Source: Enterorhabdus sp. P55 (GTDB lineage: Bacteria > Actinomycetota > Coriobacteriia > Coriobacteriales > Eggerthellaceae). From it: 64,000 nucleotides of DNA. How positions within the stretch are numbered: position 1 is the stretch's first letter; each line of letters opens with the position of its first letter. The stretch lies in contig NZ_QWKK01000001.1 of the NCBI RefSeq assembly GCF_009911695.1, positions 36,672 through 100,671 of the forward strand. Direction: 5' to 3'. Below, in pieces: positions 32,155 through 42,149 of the stretch. A program made the position numbers and the translations under genes. A model generated the notes under the pieces. It was not told the origin of the DNA. It was given only the letters and a program-made list of their open reading frames with translations, and made no database searches.

Positions 32155-34554
32155 TTAGGCCTTCTCGATCTCAACGAGCGTGTCCGAGAACGGGATGACC
32201 GGCCCGCACATGAGGTCGTAGCCGCGCTTTATCATCGTGTTGTTCGTGACGCTCTGCAGGTTGCCCTCGACGGTGTAGTCGGCGGTGGCCGCCTCATAGA
32301 TCCTCACCGAGCCGGGGCGGATGGCGCTGTTGGCCGCGGCATGCACCTTGAAGCTGCCGCGATCGTTGTAGACGCGCACGACATCGCCCGTCGCCAGGCC
32401 GCGGCTCTCCATGTCGGCGGGGTTCAGCATGACGAGCGGCTCGTACATGAGCTGGAGCCAGTCGGAGTCGTAGAACTGGTTGTGGATGCGGAAGCGGGTG
32501 CGGGTGTTGGTGAGCTGGAGGGGAAACTGCGCGCGCAGCGCCTCGTCGGCGATCTCCTCGCAGGGCTCCCACTGGGGCAGCTCCTGGCCGAAGGGCACCA
32601 TGGCGTCGTAGTACACCTCCATGCGGCCCGAGACGGTGGGGAACACCTTGTCGGGCACGACCTCGCGGATGACCTCGCGGTCGGGCACGGGCCAGACAGC
32701 GCCATTGTCGGCGATGTCCTCGACCGTGAGCGAGGACACCCACTCCTCCTCGGAGGTGGCGAGGATGGCCTCGCAGCGCTCGACGGAGCTTGCCGGGATG
32801 CCGCCCTCGATGCCGAGGCGCTGGGCGAGCTCGCGCTGGATCCACAGGTCGGTGCGGGCTTCGAAGAGCGGGTCGATGATCTTCTCCTGGATGACGATCT
32901 GGCTGTAGCCGGCCTTCACGTTGCCGAAGGGCTCGTCGTACTCGAAGCGCGAGGTGCACGGGAGAATGTAGTCAGACCACTTCGCGCCCTCGGTGAAGTA
33001 GGGATCCATGGTCACGATGAAGTCCAGAGTGTCGGCCCACGCGCAGGTCTCGTTCATGTTGGCCAGGTGCTGGGCCACGATGTCGCCGCAGAAGATGGCG
33101 GCGTGGCAGTTGTTCTCCTTGAACGGCATGTCGTAGATGCTCACCTCAGAGGCGGCCGTCTTCCAGTCCTCGGGGAGCTCCCACGCGCCGAGCGGCGCCG
33201 CATAGCTGTTGTAGGACTGCCCCACGTACACGCCGATGCCCGCGCCCGGCTTGGCGACGTTGCCCGTGACGGCCGCCAGGACGGCGGCGGCATGGCCGGC
33301 GATGTCGGCGTTGGTCATCTTGTCGTTGCCGCCCCACCCGAGCGCGAGCGATGAGGGGCCCTCGGCGTACTCCTCGGCGAGCGCCGCGATGCGCTCGGCC
33401 GGGATGCCCGTCACCTCGGCGGCCCATTCCAGGGTGTAGGGGCGCTGCGTGTCCTGCAGCAGGTCCCAGGCCGTCACGGCGCGCCGTCCGTTGACCTCCA
33501 CCGTGCCCGAGAGCGCCGGGCTCGCGCACTGCGTGTGGGCGGCGGCCGCGCCCGTCGCGGGATCGATCACGAAGAAGGGGTTCTGCTCGCCCGTCTCGGG
33601 CTCCTCGGCGTCGGCGGCCTCCTCGTGGTCGCGGATGAGCAGCCCGCTTTCGGCGTCGACGAGGAAGGGAAGGCTCGTGTGCTGCGCCATGAACTCGGCG
33701 TCGACGAGGTTTTCGTCGATGATATGCGTCGTCATGCCCAGGAAGAGCGCCGCATCGGTGCCCGGCTCGATGGGAATCCACTCGTCGGACTTGCTCGCCG
33801 TGGTGGAGTAGTGCGGGTCGACCGTCACCATGTGGGCGCCGGCCTCCTTCGCGTCGAAGAACGTGAAGCAGTTCGGCAGGCTCGACTCGCAGTAGTTCGA
33901 GCCGACGGTCAGCACGAGCTTCGAGCGCTGCCAGTCGCGTGCCTCGGGGGCGCACATGGCGTAGCCCGAGCCGAATCCCATGGCGGGGTCGAGGCCGTTG
34001 CCGGTGCCCACGTCGATGCCGTCGAAGCCGCCCGTTTGCGCGCCGAGCATGGGCGCGAGGAAGCCGAAGTCGGCCTCAGCGGTCGCCACCACCATGATGG
34101 AGTCGCGCCCGTAGGCCGCCTGCGTCTCCTTGATGTGGGCAGCGATCTCGTCGAGCGCCTGATCCCAGCTGATGGGCTCGAACTGGCCGGAGCCTCGCTC
34201 GCCGGCACGCTTGAGCGGGGACTGCACGCGGCCCTTGCCGTAGACGTGCGCCACCTCGGAGATGCCCTTGAGGCAGATCGTGCGGAAGTCGAGGTTGCCG
34301 ACCCCGTTGGGCTCCACCTTGACCATGCGCCCGTCGCGCACGGTGCAGGCCAGCGAGCACATGCCGCCGCAGTGGCTCTGATGGTAGGTGCGCGCCACGT
34401 GCTCGGCGGGTGCGGCGCCGGCCGGCGCCAGCCAGCCGCTCGTCGTCGTCATGCCTGCCACGCCGGCCAGGCCCAGAGACGCAGCCGCGGCGCCGCTCGC
34501 CTTCAGGAACCCGCGACGGCTCACCGTGGCCGACGAAGTTGAAGATTCGGTCAT
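32155..34554 (-). CDS. Tat-exported DMSO-reductase-family molybdopterin oxidoreductase
   Basis: 799 residues. The Tat signal SRRGFLKASG (residues 12-21) plus hydrophobic stretch and AxA-like end predict export. The [4Fe-4S] site is HCGGMCSLAC (Cys62, 66, 70) with Cys94 in TICLKG. Cofactor-binding parts include VLTVGSNYCESSLPN and DEWIPIEPGTDAALF. The YGDYS motif with the Mo-ligating Ser, seen in the other enzyme here, is replaced by VGTGNGLDP, so substrate and Mo ligand probably differ. Operon with Fe-S subunit, NrfD anchor and TorD chaperone: a complete respiratory reductase or dehydrogenase. Electron partner cannot be read from sequence. Confidence 0.92.
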   Translation of the reverse strand: MTESSTSSATVSRRGFLKASGAAAASLGLAGVAGMTTTSGWLAPAGAAPAEHVARTYHQSHCGGMCSLACTVRDGRMVKVEPNGVGNLDFRTICLKGISEVAHVYGKGRVQSPLKRAGERGSGQFEPISWDQALDEIAAHIKETQAAYGRDSIMVVATAEADFGFLAPMLGAQTGGFDGIDVGTGNGLDPAMGFGSGYAMCAPEARDWQRSKLVLTVGSNYCESSLPNCFTFFDAKEAGAHMVTVDPHYSTTASKSDEWIPIEPGTDAALFLGMTTHIIDENLVDAEFMAQHTSLPFLVDAESGLLIRDHEEAADAEEPETGEQNPFFVIDPATGAAAAHTQCASPALSGTVEVNGRRAVTAWDLLQDTQRPYTLEWAAEVTGIPAERIAALAEEYAEGPSSLALGWGGNDKMTNADIAGHAAAVLAAVTGNVAKPGAGIGVYVGQSYNSYAAPLGAWELPEDWKTAASEVSIYDMPFKENNCHAAIFCGDIVAQHLANMNETCAWADTLDFIVTMDPYFTEGAKWSDYILPCTSRFEYDEPFGNVKAGYSQIVIQEKIIDPLFEARTDLWIQRELAQRLGIEGGIPASSVERCEAILATSEEEWVSSLTVEDIADNGAVWPVPDREVIREVVPDKVFPTVSGRMEVYYDAMVPFGQELPQWEPCEEIADEALRAQFPLQLTNTRTRFRIHNQFYDSDWLQLMYEPLVMLNPADMESRGLATGDVVRVYNDRGSFKVHAAANSAIRPGSVRIYEAATADYTVEGNLQSVTNNTMIKRGYDLMCGPVIPFSDTLVEIEKA

Positions 34555-34600
34555 CTCTCCTCCTTGCTCTCACCTTCTCGAGGTTTCCGAACTAGGCGAA

Positions 34601-34680
34601 AGTATAGGAAGCGCGACGGGTAATTTCCAGGAAACAACTTCTCCCTGATAGGCTTCTGATCAGGAGATATTCAATTTTTT
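34601..34680 (-). promoter_or_regulatory. Promoter region of the Tat-molybdoenzyme operon
   Basis: TATACT (minus strand, 34601-34606) lies 47 bases upstream of the ATG, with TGGAAA as a poor -35. Upstream are symmetric stretches: TTTCCAGGAAA (around 34632-34642) and CTGATAGGCTTCTGATCAG (around 34655-34673). These are possible activator sites. AT-richer than its surroundings. Confidence 0.45.
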
Positions 34681-34753
34681 CCGAGAACTTCAGTGAACAA
34701 AGGCCACCCGTGGGCGAAAGCGGCAGACCTGCCGCCGGAAGCGGTGACCTCCC

Positions 34754-34948
34754 CTATTTCCTCTTGGGGTAGTCCAGGCGGCGGGCCAGGACGAAGAGCA
34801 CGGCGGCCGCCGCGAGCAAAAGCGCGATGGTGGCGCCTCGCCCGACGGAGAGGTCCTGGTAGCCGATGGCCAGGACGAGCACGCCGAAGACGCCCATGAG
34901 CGCGCAGAGGGCGGCAAGCCAGCGCAGGTAGCGGGGGCTATTCCCCAT
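34754..34948 (-). CDS. Small membrane protein with two helices, unknown
   Basis: 64 residues from the ATG at 34948. Two hydrophobic stretches (LAALCALMGVFGVLVLAIGY and ATIALLLAAAAVLFVLA) are separated by a short polar loop, with a basic C-terminus (RRLDYPKRK). It overlaps the end of the next gene upstream by 11 bases, so the two are co-translated. No family recognised. Confidence 0.55.
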   Translation of the reverse strand: MGNSPRYLRWLAALCALMGVFGVLVLAIGYQDLSVGRGATIALLLAAAAVLFVLARRLDYPKRK

Positions 34949-35648
34949 CGTCACCACGTTCCTTCCTCGTCTCACGCACCACGTCGACGGCGTGGGCGTG
35001 CCGGATGCGATCGGCGGGGGGACGCCACGCGGGGTCATCGAGTGCCCGAAAGGCGCGGGCGGCCGCCGAGCGGTCCGACACGCGGATGGCGTTGACGTGG
35101 CCGTCCTCGAACTCGCGGGCCCAGGCGCGCTTAGGCGGCATCCAGGCCAGGGCGAGCGCCTCGAGCACGGTGCCCGCCACCAGGGTGAGCCCGTTGATGG
35201 CGGCCACGTCCCCCGGCATGACGCCGAGCCCGGCCGCCGTGGCCGCCACCCCGCCTATGAGGTAGCCCGCCAGGGCGTAGCCGAGGGCCCGCCAGGGGCC
35301 CGCGTCGGCGTAGGTGAGCCCCAGGCCCACGGCCACGGCGGCGACGAGCTCGAGGGAGGGCAGCAGCACGCCGCCCAGGGGCAAGAGTCCCGCCAGCCCC
35401 ACGGCCAGGGACAGCGCCAACACGACGAGCAGCGGGGCGCCCAGCCGGGCCAGCCGCGCGGCGAAGCCCAGGGCCGCCGGCTCATCCAGGCAGCGGGTGC
35501 GCACGAGGCGCCCGTGGGGAGCGCGCAGCGACCCGCGCGGGGCCGGACGGCCGAGGCCGGCCAGCTCCCCCACTTTGACGAAGGCGAGCCCCAGCGCCGC
35601 GGCCACGACGATGAGGCCGGCTATCACCATGTTGACGGTCACGGGCAC
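34938..35648 (-). CDS. Polytopic membrane protein, unknown
   Basis: 236 residues from a GTG at 35648 (site AAGGAG). A second GTG at 35642 and an ATG at 35630 are alternatives. One N-terminal helix, a basic loop (RLVRTRCLDEPAAL), then a block of four or five helices and a soluble C-terminal part with a DRSAAARAFRALDD stretch. It forms a two-gene unit with the small membrane protein and is divergent from dgt. I do not recognise the family. Confidence 0.6.
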   Translation of the reverse strand: MPVTVNMVIAGLIVVAAALGLAFVKVGELAGLGRPAPRGSLRAPHGRLVRTRCLDEPAALGFAARLARLGAPLLVVLALSLAVGLAGLLPLGGVLLPSLELVAAVAVGLGLTYADAGPWRALGYALAGYLIGGVAATAAGLGVMPGDVAAINGLTLVAGTVLEALALAWMPPKRAWAREFEDGHVNAIRVSDRSAAARAFRALDDPAWRPPADRIRHAHAVDVVRETRKERGDDGE

Positions 35649-35726
35649 CTCCCACGCTCCTTCTGAATTTTCCGTAGCTAATCTTAGCGCGCCGCCCGCA
35701 TGCGCGAGGGGAAGTACGCCGATTGT

Positions 35727-35732
35727 TACAAT
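35727..35732 (+). promoter_or_regulatory. Candidate -10 box of dgt
   Basis: TACAAT within GATTGTTACAATAGG, 36 bases upstream of the dgt ATG. No good -35. Confidence 0.45.
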
Positions 35733-35767
35733 AGGGGCAAACCTGCCGAGCGCGAAAGCGAGCCGCC

Positions 35768-37006
35768 ATGAGCCTGTCACCCGAGCACGCGTCCATCCCC
35801 TACCGCGCCCTCGACCCCGCCGTCGAGGCGGCCATCCGCGCCGACCGGGCGGCCGGGCGAGCCCACCCCCTGCGCTTCGACGACGCGCGCGTCACGCGGC
35901 GCGAGCCCAATCCCCACGACGAGGCCACCCTCACCCGCCCCGCCTTCGCGCGCGACATCGAGAAGATCCTCAACATCCCCGCCTACAACCGCTACGCGGA
36001 CAAGACGCAGGTGTTCTCGTTCGTCCAGAACGACGACATCTCGCGCCGCGGGCTCCACGTGCAGCTCGTGAGCCGCATCGCGCGGGGCATCGGCAGCCTG
36101 CTCGGGCTCAACTGCGAGCTCATCGAGGCCATCGCGCTCGGGCATGACGTGGGTCACACGCCCTTCGGCCACGCCGGCGAGCGCTTCCTCTCGCGCTGCT
36201 ACCACGCGCGCACGGGGCGCTACTTCAACCACAACGTGCAGTCGGTGCGCGTGCTCGACGCGCTCTACCGCCGCAACGTGTCGCTCCAGACCCTCGACGG
36301 CGTGCTCTGTCACAACGGGGAGTTCGCCCAGCAGGAGCTGCGCCTGGGAGACGTGGCGGACTTCGCGCGTCTTGATGAGTTGGTGGAGGCGTGCAACGCC
36401 GACGAGCGGGCCATCGGCGAGCTGCGTCCCTCCACGCTGGAGGGCTGCGTCGTGCGCGTGAGCGACATGATCGCCTACCTGGGCAAGGACCGTCAGGACG
36501 CGCTTGCCATGGGCGTGCTCGACTCCCTCGACGTCTTCGAGAGCGACTATATCGGCGCGGACAACGCGCGCATCATCAACAACCTCACCGTGGACATCGT
36601 CAACAACAGCTACGGCACCGACCGCATCGCGCTGTCGCCGGAGGCCTTCGCCGACCTCAAGCGGGCCAAGCGCCAGAACTACGAGGAGATCTACCTCAAG
36701 GAGGGCATGGTCGACGACGCGGAGAACGTGGCGGAGGAGATGTTCGCGGAGCTCTACGACCGGCTGCTCGACGACGTGCGCGCCGGCGACGAGTCCTCGC
36801 CGGTGTTTCGCCACCACATCGCGCGCCTGAGCGCGCTCTCGCGCACCCTCGACCCGGCGTCCTACCTGGCCGAGGGCCCCGACCAGGTGGTGGTCGACTA
36901 CCTGGCGTCCATGACCGACAGCTACTTCATGGCCCTCTACGACCACCTCTTCCCCACCTCGGGCAAGGCCATCATGCCGCGCGGCTACTGCTTCGACCTG
37001 GCGTAG
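35768..37006 (+). CDS. dgt: dGTP triphosphohydrolase-like HD-domain protein
   Basis: 412 residues. The HD metal site is formed by an early His in the RRGLHVQLVSRIARGIG region and GHDVGHTPFGHAGE with the His-Asp pair. NHNVQSVRVL and VVRVSDMIAYLGKD add the later His and Asp. Family members hydrolyse dGTP or other dNTPs to nucleoside and triphosphate. C-terminal region extends to the usual length. One of two plus-strand genes in the window, with its own promoter; it is convergent with rnhA. Enzyme class is firm, nucleotide preference is not. Confidence 0.85.
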   Translation: MSLSPEHASIPYRALDPAVEAAIRADRAAGRAHPLRFDDARVTRREPNPHDEATLTRPAFARDIEKILNIPAYNRYADKTQVFSFVQNDDISRRGLHVQLVSRIARGIGSLLGLNCELIEAIALGHDVGHTPFGHAGERFLSRCYHARTGRYFNHNVQSVRVLDALYRRNVSLQTLDGVLCHNGEFAQQELRLGDVADFARLDELVEACNADERAIGELRPSTLEGCVVRVSDMIAYLGKDRQDALAMGVLDSLDVFESDYIGADNARIINNLTVDIVNNSYGTDRIALSPEAFADLKRAKRQNYEEIYLKEGMVDDAENVAEEMFAELYDRLLDDVRAGDESSPVFRHHIARLSALSRTLDPASYLAEGPDQVVVDYLASMTDSYFMALYDHLFPTSGKAIMPRGYCFDLA

Positions 37007-37072
37007 CGCCCGGGCGGGGCAGCAGGGCCCGCGGCGCCGTCCAGGCGCAGGGGAACCCGGCGCGACGCCTTC

Positions 37073-37564
<492 letters not shown>

Positions 37565-37627
37565 GGGGCCTCCTTCAGGCGGTCGGTTCAGTCGGGCGGG
37601 GGGGCGCGGCAACGAGCCGGGCTAAGC

Positions 37628-39088
37628 CTAGCAGCCGGGCGGCGGCAGCTCGCGCTCGACGCGCTCGCCCAAGTCGATCAGCTCCTGGCGGCTGTGCACG
37701 CCGCACTTGGCGTAGATGCGCCGCATGTGGGTGTCCACCGTGTTCTTCGAGATGAACAGCTCGGCGGCCATGCGCTCGCTCGTGCGCCCGCGCAGGGCGA
37801 GCGGCAGAAGCTCCGCCTCGCGCTTGGAGAGCCCGGCGTCGGCCGCGATGGCGCGGCACGCCTCCTCGAAGCGGTCGGTGCGCTCCACCGCCACCGAGAG
37901 CGCGCGCAGGTCGCGGTCGGTGAACAGGAACAGGTAGGCGTAGAGCACGGCGATGCCCGCCAGCGCCACCACGGCGAAGGACGCCACGCGCCCCAGCGGC
38001 AGGGCGCCGAGGGCGACGCCCGTCCCCAGGCCCGCTATCTCGCCGGCGAACAGCGCCGCGAAGCCCCGGGCGAACGAGAGGGCCGCGTCATGGCCCGAGA
38101 TGCGCCCCATGGCCAGGAACAGCGAGATGAGCACGGCGAACATGCCCAGGTAACCGGCGAGCACCACCGATTCCCCGGGGACGGAGAAGCTCCCGAGCAG
38201 GGGCACGAAGAGAAAGCCGCTCATCATGAGGAGCACGGCCAGGCGGTAGGCGCCGTCAAGCGGCCCGGCGTCCGCGCCGCCGGCGGTGGGCAGCACGGCG
38301 CGCACGCCCGCGAGCGGGGTGCCGCCGTAGAGCTGGAGCGCGGCCAGGCAGTAGAGCACGAACAGGAACAGGGTGAGGCCAAGGGCCGTCACGTCATCGC
38401 CCGCGCGCGACGAGAAGGCCTCCACCGCGCCGGCGGCCACGCCGTAGAGGGCCGTGCCGCCCAGGATGCGCCCGGAGAGCTGCGCCGCCTCCTCGGCGGC
38501 ACGGAGCGGGGGCTCGTCGGCGGGCGGCTCCTCCACCGCCGGCGCGAGGACGCGCAGGGCGGCGCCGCTGCCGAGCGGCAGGGCGAAGAGCACGAGGTAG
38601 AGCCCCTCGATGGGCAGGGCGGCGAAGATGAGGCACACCACGGCGCCGAGGGCCGAGCCGATGAACACCTCAGGGACGGACCGCTCGATGGGAACGGCGC
38701 CGAGGGCCCGGCCCCACGCGCCGAGGAGAAGCGCCGTGGGCACGCCCAGGCACAGGCCCTCGAGCCCCACGAGGACCGGCCAGGGGGCCATCCCCGCCCA
38801 GCCGAGCGCGGCCAGCGCGACGCCCGCGACGGCGAGCGGCGCCGCCCGAAGCCCGATGAGCGCGTCGCTCGCCCGGGAGAGGGCCCGGCGGCACCGTCCG
38901 GCACCCGCTAGCGCGAAGGCCACGATCATGCACACGAGCACGGCCACGAGCCCCGCCCGCCCGGCGACTGCGGGCGCCGGGCCGAGCGGCAGGCCCAGGT
39001 AGAGCAGCGCGAAGAGGAAGCCCTGGTTGCACGCGAAGCCCAGGATCGACGCGCGAGCCTGGCGCACGCGTCCCTCAGACGTGGTCAC
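37628..39088 (-). CDS. LuxR-type regulator with multi-helix membrane domain
   Basis: 486 residues from a GTG at 39088 (site GGGAGGGG). Residues 1-400 contain roughly twelve hydrophobic segments. The last 65 residues are a LuxR/FixJ DNA-binding domain: LSKREAELLPLALRG, MAAELFISKNTVDTHMRRIY and VHSRQELIDL. The membrane part probably senses an unknown signal. Such fusions are common in Eggerthella-like bacteria, often near respiratory genes. It ends 64 bases before rnhA. The closest candidates for control are genes outside this pair; nothing here shows the target. Confidence 0.87.
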   Translation of the reverse strand: MTTSEGRVRQARASILGFACNQGFLFALLYLGLPLGPAPAVAGRAGLVAVLVCMIVAFALAGAGRCRRALSRASDALIGLRAAPLAVAGVALAALGWAGMAPWPVLVGLEGLCLGVPTALLLGAWGRALGAVPIERSVPEVFIGSALGAVVCLIFAALPIEGLYLVLFALPLGSGAALRVLAPAVEEPPADEPPLRAAEEAAQLSGRILGGTALYGVAAGAVEAFSSRAGDDVTALGLTLFLFVLYCLAALQLYGGTPLAGVRAVLPTAGGADAGPLDGAYRLAVLLMMSGFLFVPLLGSFSVPGESVVLAGYLGMFAVLISLFLAMGRISGHDAALSFARGFAALFAGEIAGLGTGVALGALPLGRVASFAVVALAGIAVLYAYLFLFTDRDLRALSVAVERTDRFEEACRAIAADAGLSKREAELLPLALRGRTSERMAAELFISKNTVDTHMRRIYAKCGVHSRQELIDLGERVERELPPPGC

Positions 39089-39202
39089 GGGGCACCCCTC
39101 CCAGAGAAAGCGCCGCGAGCCTGAAGGGGGCTGCGGCGCGGCGATCAGCTGCACGCTCGGCGGCCGAGAGGCATCCGAGCAGGGCCATTGTACTAAATGA
39201 GC

Positions 39203-39234
39203 GAAGGCGCCGGCCCCTCGCGGGCGGCGCCTTC
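39203..39234 (-). terminator. Hairpin after tatA
   Basis: GAAGGCGCCG (39203-39212) pairs with CGGCGCCTTC (39225-39234); 10-bp perfect stem about 45 bases past the tatA stop. No T-tract, so termination is uncertain. Confidence 0.45.
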
Positions 39235-39278
39235 GGCGAATCTCTATGGAAGCGGGTGCGGCGCCTTCGCGCGCAGGA

Positions 39279-39566
39279 CTAGTCCTCCTCGACGGTGACG
39301 ACCTTCTTCACCACGCGCTTCTTCTTGGGAGCATCCTCCACCGCGCCCTCGGCGATCTTGGCGGTGGGCTTGGCGGGGGCGTCCTCCACGACCTCCTCGA
39401 CCACCTCAGCGTCCTCGTCCTTGCCCGCGCCCATGCCGTCGCGCAGGCTCTTGACGGACTTGCCGAGCGCGCTGCCGAGCTTGGGAAGGTTCTTGGGGCC
39501 GAAGATGAGCAGGACGACGACGAGGATGATGACGAGCTCGGGAACGCCAAGGCCGAGGATCTTCAT
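39279..39566 (-). CDS. tatA: Twin-arginine translocase subunit TatA
   Basis: 95 residues from the ATG at 39566 (site AAGGAG). One N-terminal membrane helix (LGVPELVIILVVVLLIFGP) is followed by the hallmark FGPKNLPKLGSALGKSVKSLRDG amphipathic helix. A charged tail of Glu/Asp and then KKKRVVKKV follows. It forms the pore-side component that exports folded cofactor-bearing proteins, such as the Tat-signal molybdoenzyme at 32155-34554. No tatB or tatC lies next to it. Confidence 0.92.
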   Translation of the reverse strand: MKILGLGVPELVIILVVVLLIFGPKNLPKLGSALGKSVKSLRDGMGAGKDEDAEVVEEVVEDAPAKPTAKIAEGAVEDAPKKKRVVKKVVTVEED

Positions 39567-39690
39567 AGCGGGTACTCCTTCTTTTCGGTGAATGCGGCGC
39601 CGGGGGCTCTGCCGGCCGGTGCCGTGCTTATCGACGCCGCCCACTATGCCCCAGCCTCCTGCGGCGCGCTATCACGCAGAACGGTGATTC

Positions 39691-39780
39691 TGTCACGCCT
39701 GGCCCGCTTTTTCTTGTCACGCAAAGGCGTGACAAGGCACATCTTTCCTGGTCAGAGGCGCATGTGCGTGCAGAGGCGCA
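39691..39780. repeat. Degenerate copy E of the CTGACCTGG-core family
   Basis: The inverted core CTTTCCTGGTCAG lies at 39743-39755. Nearby TGTCACGCCT (39691-39700) and AGGCGTGACA (39726-39735) form a short dyad, and CTGGCC at 39699 recalls the arm start. The long arms of the other copies are not recognisable, so membership is tentative. Confidence 0.4.
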
Positions 39781-39814
39781 AAAAAGGGGCGCTCAGCACC
39801 AGCCGAGACGCCCC
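39780..39814 (-). terminator. Rho-independent terminator of hppA
   Basis: On the minus strand a stem of AAAGGGGGCG with CGCCCCTTT is followed by a T-run (A 39780-39785). Starts 27 bases past the hppA stop. Confidence 0.8.
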
Positions 39815-39840
39815 CTTTGGCGGATAGCCCGTCCCAGAGC

Positions 39841-41961
39841 CTAGAGCATGGCCTGGATGGCGATGAACAGCGGCGAGAAGGTGAGCGCCACGATGGTCAT
39901 CAGGTTGATGAGGATGTTCATGGACGGACCGGAGGTGTCCTTGAACGGGTCGCCCACGGTGTCGCCCACGACGGCGGCCTTGTGGGCCTCCGACCCCTTG
40001 CCGCCGTGGTGGCCCTGCTCGATGTACTTCTTCGCGTTGTCCCAAGCGCCGCCGGCGTTGGACATGAAGATGGCCATGAGCATGCCGGTAGCCACGGCGC
40101 CGGCGAGGAAGCCGCCGAGCATGGCCGGGTTGAAGCAGCCGATGGCCACGGGGACGATGATGGCCAGGACGCCCGGCGTCATCATCTCCTTGAGGGCCGA
40201 GGAGGTGGAGATGGCCACGCACTTGTCGTACTCGGGCTCGGCCTCGTACTCCATGATGCCCTTGATCTCGCGGAACTGGCGACGCACCTCCTCCACCATG
40301 GCGTGGGCCGCGCGGGACACCGCGCCCATGGTGAGGGCGGCGAACATGAACGGCATCATGGCGCCGATGAAGATGCCGGCCACGATCATCGGATCGGTCA
40401 GCGTCAGCTCGAAGTTGGGGATGGAGTGGTGCATCGTGGCCTGGAAGGACACGAACAGCGAGATGGCGGACAGGCCTGCGGACGCGATGGCGAAGCCCTT
40501 CGCGATGGCCGCGGTGGTGTTGCCCACCGCGTCGAGCGCGTCGGTGCGGTCGCGCACCTCCTCGGGCAGGCCGGCCATCTCGGCGATGCCGCCGGCGTTG
40601 TCGGCCACAGGACCGTAGGCGTCGACGCCGATGGTGATGGCGGTGTTGGAGAGCATGCCGGTGGCGGCCAGGCCGACGCCGAACAGGCCCACGGCGATGC
40701 CGCCCTCGAGTGAGGCGTTCGGGAATGCCATGTTGCCGAACGTGAACGCGCCGATGATGGCGAGCGCGACCAGCACGATGGGGGCGATGGTGGAGAGCAT
40801 GCCGGTGCCGATGCCCTCGATGATGACCGTCGCGGCGCCGGTCTCGGCGGCCTCGGCGATCTTGTGGACAGGCTTGTGGTGGTCAGAGCAGAAGTACTCG
40901 GTGATCTTGCCGATGGCAAGGCCCGCCACCAGACCGCAGATGACGGAGCCGAACAGGAAGATGGGCTGCGCCTCGGCGGACTGCGACTGCCAGATGGAGA
41001 ACAGCACGAAGATCACGATGATCTCGATGGCGGCGGCCAGGTAGGTGCCGCGGTTGAGGGCCTTGTGCAGGTCCGCGCCCTCCTTGGTGCGGACGGCGAA
41101 CAGGCCGATGATGGAGGTGATGATGCCGCAGGCCGCGATGACCACGGGGGTCACGATGGCCCACACGAAATCGCCGGTGCTGAAGTAGCCGCCAAGCGCG
41201 CCGAAGGTGACGGCGAGGATGGTGGGGGCCAGGATGGAGCCGGTGTAGGACTCGAACAGGTCGGCGCCCATGCCGGCCACGTCGCCCACGTTGTCGCCCA
41301 CGTTGTCGGCGATGGTGGCGGGGTTGCGGGGGTCGTCCTCAGGGATGCCGGCCTCGACCTTGCCCACGAGGTCCGCGCCCACGTCAGCGGCCTTGGTGTA
41401 GATGCCGCCGCCCACGCGGGCGAACAGGGCCACGGCAGAGGCGCCGGTGGCGAAGCCCTCGACCATGCCGATGTTCTCGTGCATGAGCACCGGGTCGAGC
41501 ACGTTCACGCCGAACACGAGGAAGATGAGCCACAGCGACAGGCCCATGAGGGCGAACGACGCCACGCACAGGCCCATGGTGAGGCCCGACTTGAAGCTCA
41601 CGTTGAGCGCCTTGGCCACGGACTCCTCGGCCGCGTAGGCGGTGCGGGTGTTGGCGCGGGTGGCCACGTGCATGCCGACGTAGCCCGCCGCGGCGGACAT
41701 GACGCCGCCGGTGACGAAGGCGAGCGCGGTGATGGGGCTGAGCGCGATGGCCATCACGACGGCCACGACCACCATGAAGATGATGAGCAGCTTGTACTCG
41801 CTCATGAGGAACGCCTTGGCGCCCTGCTGGATCTTGATGGAGATGTTGTTCATCTTGTCCGGGCCGGGGTTCTGTCGGAGAACCCAGTTGCCCAGATAGG
41901 CTGCCACCAGCACGCCGATGAGGGCGCAGATGGGGGCAAGCCAGGCTACTTGTGTAGTCAC
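39841..41961 (-). CDS. hppA: Membrane-bound ion-translocating pyrophosphatase, K+-dependent type
   Basis: 706 residues, about 16 membrane helices. The substrate-binding motifs include VGGGIYTKAADVGADLVGKVEAGIPEDDPRNPA and DNVGDNVGDVAGMGADLFESY. The C-terminal AVVGDTVGDPFKDTSGPS motif is also present. It couples pyrophosphate hydrolysis to export of H+ or Na+. The position that separates the two classes reads GNTTAA (Ala484), whereas K+-independent enzymes have Lys. It should therefore need K+, a class that includes both Na+ and H+ pumps. Single gene with its own terminator; the 41962-42080 spacer holds its promoter, which I cannot place. Confidence 0.95.
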   Translation of the reverse strand: MTTQVAWLAPICALIGVLVAAYLGNWVLRQNPGPDKMNNISIKIQQGAKAFLMSEYKLLIIFMVVVAVVMAIALSPITALAFVTGGVMSAAAGYVGMHVATRANTRTAYAAEESVAKALNVSFKSGLTMGLCVASFALMGLSLWLIFLVFGVNVLDPVLMHENIGMVEGFATGASAVALFARVGGGIYTKAADVGADLVGKVEAGIPEDDPRNPATIADNVGDNVGDVAGMGADLFESYTGSILAPTILAVTFGALGGYFSTGDFVWAIVTPVVIAACGIITSIIGLFAVRTKEGADLHKALNRGTYLAAAIEIIVIFVLFSIWQSQSAEAQPIFLFGSVICGLVAGLAIGKITEYFCSDHHKPVHKIAEAAETGAATVIIEGIGTGMLSTIAPIVLVALAIIGAFTFGNMAFPNASLEGGIAVGLFGVGLAATGMLSNTAITIGVDAYGPVADNAGGIAEMAGLPEEVRDRTDALDAVGNTTAAIAKGFAIASAGLSAISLFVSFQATMHHSIPNFELTLTDPMIVAGIFIGAMMPFMFAALTMGAVSRAAHAMVEEVRRQFREIKGIMEYEAEPEYDKCVAISTSSALKEMMTPGVLAIIVPVAIGCFNPAMLGGFLAGAVATGMLMAIFMSNAGGAWDNAKKYIEQGHHGGKGSEAHKAAVVGDTVGDPFKDTSGPSMNILINLMTIVALTFSPLFIAIQAML

Positions 41962-42080
41962 GGACCTTCCTCCTTGGGTAAGTGCTGTTGCCTCGGGTAC
42001 GACGATACGGTCTTCGGGCCTGGCATTCTCGGCCGGAAAACCGTAACTACGGCATTTTAGGCGACTTGGAGGAATTGTGA

Positions 42081-42117
42081 AGGGGGCGCGCCCGCCTTTT
42101 CCGGGCTAAAGCGCCCC
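42081..42117 (-). terminator. Hairpin terminator of the rimP-ribF operon
   Basis: GGGGGCGC (minus strand, 42110-42117) pairs with GCGCCCCC (42081-42088 region), with a 20-base loop, then CTTCACAATT. About 35 bases past the ribF stop; T-tract weak. Confidence 0.55.
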
Positions 42118-42149
42118 CAGCCCAGCAGACGGCGCCGGCGACGGCGCGC

